64,000 nucleotides of DNA from Pseudaminobacter sp040049255 (lineage in GTDB: Bacteria; Pseudomonadota; Alphaproteobacteria; Rhizobiales; Rhizobiaceae). The stretch lies in the NCBI RefSeq assembly GCF_040049255.1, contig NZ_JBDZDR010000003.1, positions 558,001 through 622,000 on the forward strand, written 5' to 3'. The notes beneath the pieces are model-generated. The model was not told where the DNA came from. It saw only the letters and a program-made list of their open reading frames with translations, and made no database searches. A program made the translations under genes and the position numbers. This document shows positions 60,480-64,000 of this stretch, one piece after another (within the stretch, counting starts at the first letter, position 1; every line of letters starts with the position of its first letter).

Positions 60480-60580
60480 CGCCGCAAGATACGCGATTCG
60501 GCGCCTGAGGAAAGATCAAAACAAGAACATTTGCAGGGTCGGCAGTTGACGCTTTTTGTGCGAGGTCTTAGGTGAAGCGC

Positions 60581-61111
60581 ATGACGATAAAGCCGCTGAT
60601 CATCCTTCCCGATCCTGTCCTGCGCCAGGTTTCCAAGCCCGTAGAGCGCGTGGACGAAGAGCTGCGCAAGCTGGCCGACGACATGCTGGAGACGATGTAC
60701 GACGCGCCGGGCATCGGCCTCGCGGCGATCCAGATCGGCATTCCGCTGCGCATGCTGGTGATTGACCTGGCCAAGGAAGGCGAGCCGCCGGCACCGATGG
60801 TCGTCGTCAACCCCGAGATCCTGCACGGCTCGGACGAGCGCTCGCTGTACGAGGAAGGCTGCCTGTCGATCCCGGACTATTACGCCGAGGTCGAGCGGCC
60901 GGCCACGGTGCGCGCGAAATTCCTCGATCGCGAGGGCAAGCAGCAGGAGATCGTGGCCGAGGGGCTCTTGGCCACCTGCCTGCAGCACGAAATCGACCAC
61001 CTGAACGGCGTGCTGTTCATCGACCATATCTCCAAGCTGAAGCGCGACATGGTGATGCGCAAGTTCAAGAAGCTGGCCAAGGACCGCCCGCCGAGCCGCA
61101 TGGTGGGGTAA
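60581..61111 (+). CDS. def: peptide deformylase
   Basis: Deformylase removes the formyl group from new proteins. The 176-aa metalloenzyme has the three motifs: GIGLAAIQ (44-51), EGCLS with metal ligand Cys94, and HEIDH (His136, Glu137, His140). The ATG of MTIKPLIILPDP has AGGTGA close upstream; a GTG three codons earlier is in frame. def-fmt is the normal pairing, but here a toxin-antitoxin remnant separates def from fmt by 847 bases. Confidence 0.97.
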   Translation: MTIKPLIILPDPVLRQVSKPVERVDEELRKLADDMLETMYDAPGIGLAAIQIGIPLRMLVIDLAKEGEPPAPMVVVNPEILHGSDERSLYEEGCLSIPDYYAEVERPATVRAKFLDREGKQQEIVAEGLLATCLQHEIDHLNGVLFIDHISKLKRDMVMRKFKKLAKDRPPSRMVG

Positions 61112-61164
61112 CACCCGGGCTTTGAGCCTGTTTCGGTTGTAGATTGCGGGCTCGCAGCTTGGCT

Positions 61165-61179
61165 GATATCGTCGATATC
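61165..61179 (+). promoter_or_regulatory. palindromic operator candidate of the FitA-like antitoxin gene
   Basis: GATATCG and CGATATC flank a single T, a perfect 15-base palindrome 17 bases before the antitoxin start and overlapping the promoter zone. Ribbon-helix-helix antitoxins of this type repress their own operon through such repeats. Confidence 0.6.
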
Positions 61180-61196
61180 AAGCTATGGAGGCGCAT

Positions 61197-61487
61197 GTGA
61201 GCGATCTGTTGATCAGAAACATGCCGGACGCCTTGAAAGCCGATCTGGCAAAGAAGGCCGAGCAGAACGGCCGTAGCCTTTCCGAGGAGGCGAAAGCGCG
61301 TCTGCGAAAGAGCCTCCTTGAAGACGTCAACGCTGAGACACAACCCAAGCAAAATGCCTATGACGCGATCAGAAGCATTTTCGTCGAAGCGGATTCATTG
61401 ATGAACGACGAGGAGCACGCCGAATTCATGCGTGCGATCGAGGAAGGCCGGAGGGATACAGGGCGGCCTGTTCCTGAATTCGAATGA
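61197..61487 (+). CDS. FitA-like ribbon-helix-helix antitoxin
   Basis: The 96-aa protein has an N-terminal ribbon-helix-helix of FitA/Arc type (SDLLIRNMPDALKADLAKKA, then NGRSLSEEAKARLRKSL, about 1-45) and a C-terminal toxin-binding tail (RRDTGRPVPEFE). The GTG start has GGAGG five bases upstream; an ATG four codons earlier is possible. Its stop overlaps the start of the toxin gene (ATGA). The coding frame is intact even though the toxin is broken. Confidence 0.85.
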   Translation: MSDLLIRNMPDALKADLAKKAEQNGRSLSEEAKARLRKSLLEDVNAETQPKQNAYDAIRSIFVEADSLMNDEEHAEFMRAIEEGRRDTGRPVPEFE

Positions 61488-61908
61488 TCGTCCTCGACAC
61501 GAATGTCGTGTCCGAGGTTTCGCACGAGCGATCGAATCCAGCTGTTGTGGCCTGACTCAGGGCGAAGGACGAGGCCGAACTCTTCCTTTGCATCCCGGTC
61601 GTGGCCGAGCTTCGTTCGGCGCCCAGCGCTTCATGCTGCGAAACCGCAGTCCAAAGCACCTGATTGCGTTCGATCGGCTGGTTCAGGGGCATTTTCGCGA
61701 TCGGATATTGCCGATGGATGTGGTTGCGGCGTCAAGATACGGTGAGATCTATGCCGCGCGTGAAGGAGCGGGGCGGCCGATCGGGATCATGGACGCCATG
61801 ATCGCCGCGATCTGCCTCGTACATGATGCCATGCTCGCCACGCGCAATGTGCGTGACTTTGACGGGCTTGACCTGAAGCTCGTAAACCCGTTTGAAGCGG
61901 GTGAATGA
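61484..61908 (+). pseudogene. decayed FitB/VapC-type PIN toxin
   Basis: The ATG overlaps the antitoxin stop and reads MIVLDTNVVSEVSHERSNPA followed by VVA, then TGA at 61553-61555 where relatives usually have Trp. Reading past it, the frame continues LRAKDEAELFLCIPVVAELRS, then shifts near 61616-61620. One missing base there would restore GAQRFMLRNRSPKH and the rest of the PIN domain (MDVVAASRYGEIYAAREGAG, IGIMDAMIAAICLVHDAML, ATRNVRDFDGL) to the end. N-terminal Asp5 and the C-terminal Asp residues are still visible. Two independent lesions argue against a simple sequencing error. Confidence 0.85.
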
Positions 61909-61958
61909 CCGGCGCGCCGCGTTGCGCGCCGACCAACAACAGCCGGATTGGGACAAGA

Positions 61959-62894
61959 ATGCCGCTTCGCGTCATCTTCATGGGTACGCCGGATTTTTCC
62001 GTGCCGACGCTGGCCGCCATCGCTGCGGCCGGGCATGAGGTGGTCTGCGTCTACACCCAGCCGCCGCGCCCGGCAGGCCGGCGCGGACTGGAGCTGACGC
62101 CGTCGCCGGTGCAGCGCGAGGCCGAGCGGCTGGGCATCGAGGTGCGCACGCCGCTGTCCCTGAAGGGCGAGGCCGAGCAGGAAGCGTTTCGCGCGCTTGA
62201 CGCGGATGTCGCCGTAGTGGTGGCCTATGGGCTGCTGCTGCCGAAGGCCATTCTCGAGGGCACGCGGCTCGGCTGCTATAACGGGCACGCCTCGCTGCTG
62301 CCACGCTGGCGCGGGGCCGCCCCCATCCAGCGCGCCATCATGGCCGGAGACGGCGAGACCGGCATGATGGTCATGAAGATGGACATCGGGCTCGACACCG
62401 GCCCGGTGGCGCTCGCGGCAAAGGTTGAGATCGGCCCGGATATGACGGCCGGCGAGTTGCACGACCGGCTGATGGAGCAGGGCGCTGGCCTGATGGTCGA
62501 GGCGCTGGCGAAGCTGGAGCAGGGCGACATGCCTTTGACCGCGCAGCCCGAAGACGGCGTGGTCTACGCCCGAAAGATCGATAAGGCCGAAACGCGCATA
62601 GATTGGGCGCAGCCGGGATCGGAAGTGCACAACCACATTCGCGGCCTGTCGCCGTTCCCGGGTGCCTGGTGCGAGGTGACGATCGGCGGCAAGGCCGAGC
62701 GGCTGAAGGTGCTGCGCACGACGCCTGGCGAGGGGAGTGGCGCGGCGGGCGAGATACTGGATGAATCTCTCACGGTTGCCTGCGGCGAAGGGGCCGTGCG
62801 CCTGCTGGAAGTGCAGCGCGCCGGCGGTAAAATCATTTCGGCGGAAGAGTTTTTGCGCGGGGCCAAGCTCGGCAAGGGAGGAAAGCTCTCATGA
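61959..62894 (+). CDS. fmt: methionyl-tRNA formyltransferase
   Basis: Fmt formylates initiator Met-tRNA using 10-formyl-THF. The 311-aa protein starts MPLRVIFMGTPDFSVPTLAA and shows the formyl-transfer site NGHASLLPRWRGAAPIQRAI (about 107-126) with its Asn and His, then MDIGLDTGPVA with the catalytic Asp. A C-terminal OB-fold domain (about 205-305) binds the tRNA. GGGACAAG precedes the ATG; a longer in-frame form would overlap the toxin remnant. Its stop overlaps the GNAT gene start (ATGA). Confidence 0.97.
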   Translation: MPLRVIFMGTPDFSVPTLAAIAAAGHEVVCVYTQPPRPAGRRGLELTPSPVQREAERLGIEVRTPLSLKGEAEQEAFRALDADVAVVVAYGLLLPKAILEGTRLGCYNGHASLLPRWRGAAPIQRAIMAGDGETGMMVMKMDIGLDTGPVALAAKVEIGPDMTAGELHDRLMEQGAGLMVEALAKLEQGDMPLTAQPEDGVVYARKIDKAETRIDWAQPGSEVHNHIRGLSPFPGAWCEVTIGGKAERLKVLRTTPGEGSGAAGEILDESLTVACGEGAVRLLEVQRAGGKIISAEEFLRGAKLGKGGKLS

Positions 62895-63391
62895 GCACGG
62901 TAACCGTAAGGAAGGCGACGCCTGAGGACCGGAAGGCGATTTTCGGCGTCGAGGAGCGCGCCTTCGGGCGCAAGCATGAGGCGGATCTTGTCGAGCGCAT
63001 CGTGGTCGACGGCGAGCAGCTTCTGGAACTGGTTGCCGAGAAGGACGGCAGCATCGTCGGGCATGTCCTGTTCTCGCGGCTGCTGGTCGATCCCGACGGC
63101 ACGGCATTCGATGCCGTTTCGCTGGCGCCGCTGGCGGTGGACCCTGACTATCAGGGGCACGGCGTGGGCAGCGCGCTGGTAAGGCGCGGGCACGAGATCT
63201 TGCAGGAGCGCGGCGAGAAGCTCTCCATCGTGGTGGGCGATCCTGCCTACTACGGCCGCTTCGGCTATGCCCGCGCGGGCGCCGAAAACTTCACGAGCGA
63301 CTATCAGGGCGATGCCATGCAGGCACTTTACTGGGGCGAGGCCCCGACCAGCGGCCAGTTGGCCCATCCCCGCGCCTTTGCCGGTTGGTGA
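62891..63391 (+). CDS. GNAT family N-acetyltransferase (YhbS-like)
   Basis: The 166-aa protein is a GNAT acetyltransferase of the YhbS type. The acetyl-CoA loop DYQGHGVGSALVRRG lies near residue 94, preceded by SLAPLAVDP, and the C-terminal signature VVGDPAYYGRFGYARA is typical of this group. The substrate is unknown. Translational coupling to fmt (four-base overlap) and the three-base gap to truA place it in the def-fmt-truA unit, an arrangement seen in Rhizobiales. Confidence 0.9.
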   Translation: MSTVTVRKATPEDRKAIFGVEERAFGRKHEADLVERIVVDGEQLLELVAEKDGSIVGHVLFSRLLVDPDGTAFDAVSLAPLAVDPDYQGHGVGSALVRRGHEILQERGEKLSIVVGDPAYYGRFGYARAGAENFTSDYQGDAMQALYWGEAPTSGQLAHPRAFAGW

Positions 63392-63394
63392 TCA

Positions 63395-64000
63395 GTGCCG
63401 CGCTATCGCCTCGACATCGAATATGACGGAACCGCCTATGCCGGCTGGCAGCGCCAGGATGGCCCCGCCACCGTGCAGGGCGCCATCGAACAGGCCATCA
63501 AGGGTTTTTCCGGCCAGGAGGTGACGCTGCGCGGCGCCGGCCGCACCGATGCCGGCGTGCATGCAACCGGGCAGGTCGGCCATGTCGACCTCGACAAGAA
63601 CTGGCGCGACGACACGGTTCGCGATGCGGTGAACGCGCATTTGCAGATGGCCGGCGAGGCGGTGGCCATATTGGCTGCGCGCATGGTGCCGGACGATTTC
63701 GACGCGCGCTTTTCCGCCACCGGCAGGCAATATCTCTACCGCATCCTCAACCGCCGCGCGCCGGCCGCACTGGAGGCACACCGCGTCTGGCTGGTGCAGA
63801 AGCCGCTGGACGCCGAGGCCATGCAGGCGGCGGCGCAGGTGCTGGTGGGGCGGCACGACTTCACCACCTTCCGCTCGCAGCAGTGCCAGGCTGCCAGCCC
63901 CATACGCACGCTCGACCGCTTTGACGTGGTGCGCAATGGCGACCTCATCGAAATCCATGCCGCAGCGCGCTCATTCCTGCACAACCAGGTGCGCTCCATG
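63395..64000 (+). CDS. truA: tRNA pseudouridine(38-40) synthase TruA, N-terminal part (3' truncated by window edge)
   Basis: TruA modifies positions 38-40 of the tRNA anticodon arm. The frame begins at GTG three bases after the GNAT stop and reads MPRYRLDIEYDGTAYAGWQR, the standard TruA N-terminus. The catalytic Asp is in RGAGRTDAGVHA (about residue 52), followed by RFSATGRQYLYRIL and AARSFLHNQVRSM at the window edge. 202 codons are present, about 80 percent of the expected length. No ATG start is available in the right place. Confidence 0.96.
   Translation, partial: MPRYRLDIEYDGTAYAGWQRQDGPATVQGAIEQAIKGFSGQEVTLRGAGRTDAGVHATGQVGHVDLDKNWRDDTVRDAVNAHLQMAGEAVAILAARMVPDDFDARFSATGRQYLYRILNRRAPAALEAHRVWLVQKPLDAEAMQAAAQVLVGRHDFTTFRSQQCQAASPIRTLDRFDVVRNGDLIEIHAAARSFLHNQVRSM

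Overview
This is a GC-rich chromosomal stretch from an alphaproteobacterium, most probably a Rhizobiales member of the Phyllobacteriaceae type (Mesorhizobium/Aminobacter/Nitratireductor-like). That assignment is an inference. It rests on irr divergent from fabA-fabB-fabI, the rpsT-dnaA linkage, a complete cpa/tad Flp-pilus locus, a yej-type peptide importer, CtrA-like TTAA-N7-TTAA sites and GANTC clustering near dnaA. Almost all genes are core genes. No insertion sequence, prophage, CRISPR array or tRNA was seen. The clearest accessory material is two small toxin-antitoxin modules sitting inside conserved operons.

Layout. (1) 1-4.5 kb: the end of truB, then rpsO and pnp (RNA modification, ribosome, RNA decay) and an RsmC-like rRNA methyltransferase. 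(2) 4.5-9.6 kb: fabA-fabB-fabI (unsaturated fatty acid synthesis) on the minus strand, divergent from irr (haem/iron regulator), then a secreted SH3 protein and a 2-hydroxyacid dehydrogenase. (3) 9.7-18.4 kb, all minus: rpsT, dnaA, dnaN, recF, a MoeB-like adenylyltransferase and a two-subunit aconitase-X dehydratase. The long dnaA upstream region carries a DnaA box and seven GANTC sites. (4) 17.6-20.5 kb: an enoyl-CoA hydratase, mutM and deoB. (5) 20.6-32.6 kb: the Flp/Tad pilus locus. Two TadE-like minor pilins and a stand-alone secretin N-domain protein are on the minus strand. The 56-residue Flp pilin, cpaA, cpaB, cpaC, cpaD, cpaE, cpaF, tadB and tadC are on the plus strand, with tadD convergent at the end. 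(6) 32.7-36.9 kb: a leucyl aminopeptidase, a MarR-like regulator, an NlpC/P60 hydrolase, a GFA protein and a GhrA-like reductase. (7) 36.9-45.3 kb: a peptide ABC importer with two tandem YejA-like binding proteins, YejB, YejE and YejF, interrupted between yejE and yejF by a VapBC module. (8) 45.4-54.8 kb: membrane-anchored cytochrome c, kdsB, prephenate dehydratase, a MarR-GNAT fusion with two operator-like palindromes, nudC, a HIT protein, SRP RNA, dnaX, ybaB, recR and a lytic transglycosylase. (9) 54.8-64 kb: two luciferase-like monooxygenases around an AI-2E/PerM-family permease, two small lysine-rich or charged proteins, rmuC, then def, a decayed FitAB-type toxin-antitoxin pair, fmt, an acetyltransferase and the start of truA.

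The most unusual points are the two toxin-antitoxin modules lodged in polycistronic housekeeping units. One is intact with its own TATAAT; the other keeps its antitoxin and a palindromic operator while the toxin carries two lesions. Other notable points are the palindrome pair at the MarR-GNAT gene, the cell-cycle motifs at dnaA and the pilus operon, and the aconitase-X pair downstream of dnaN-recF-moeB. Nothing here clearly amounts to an undescribed multi-gene defence or metabolic system.
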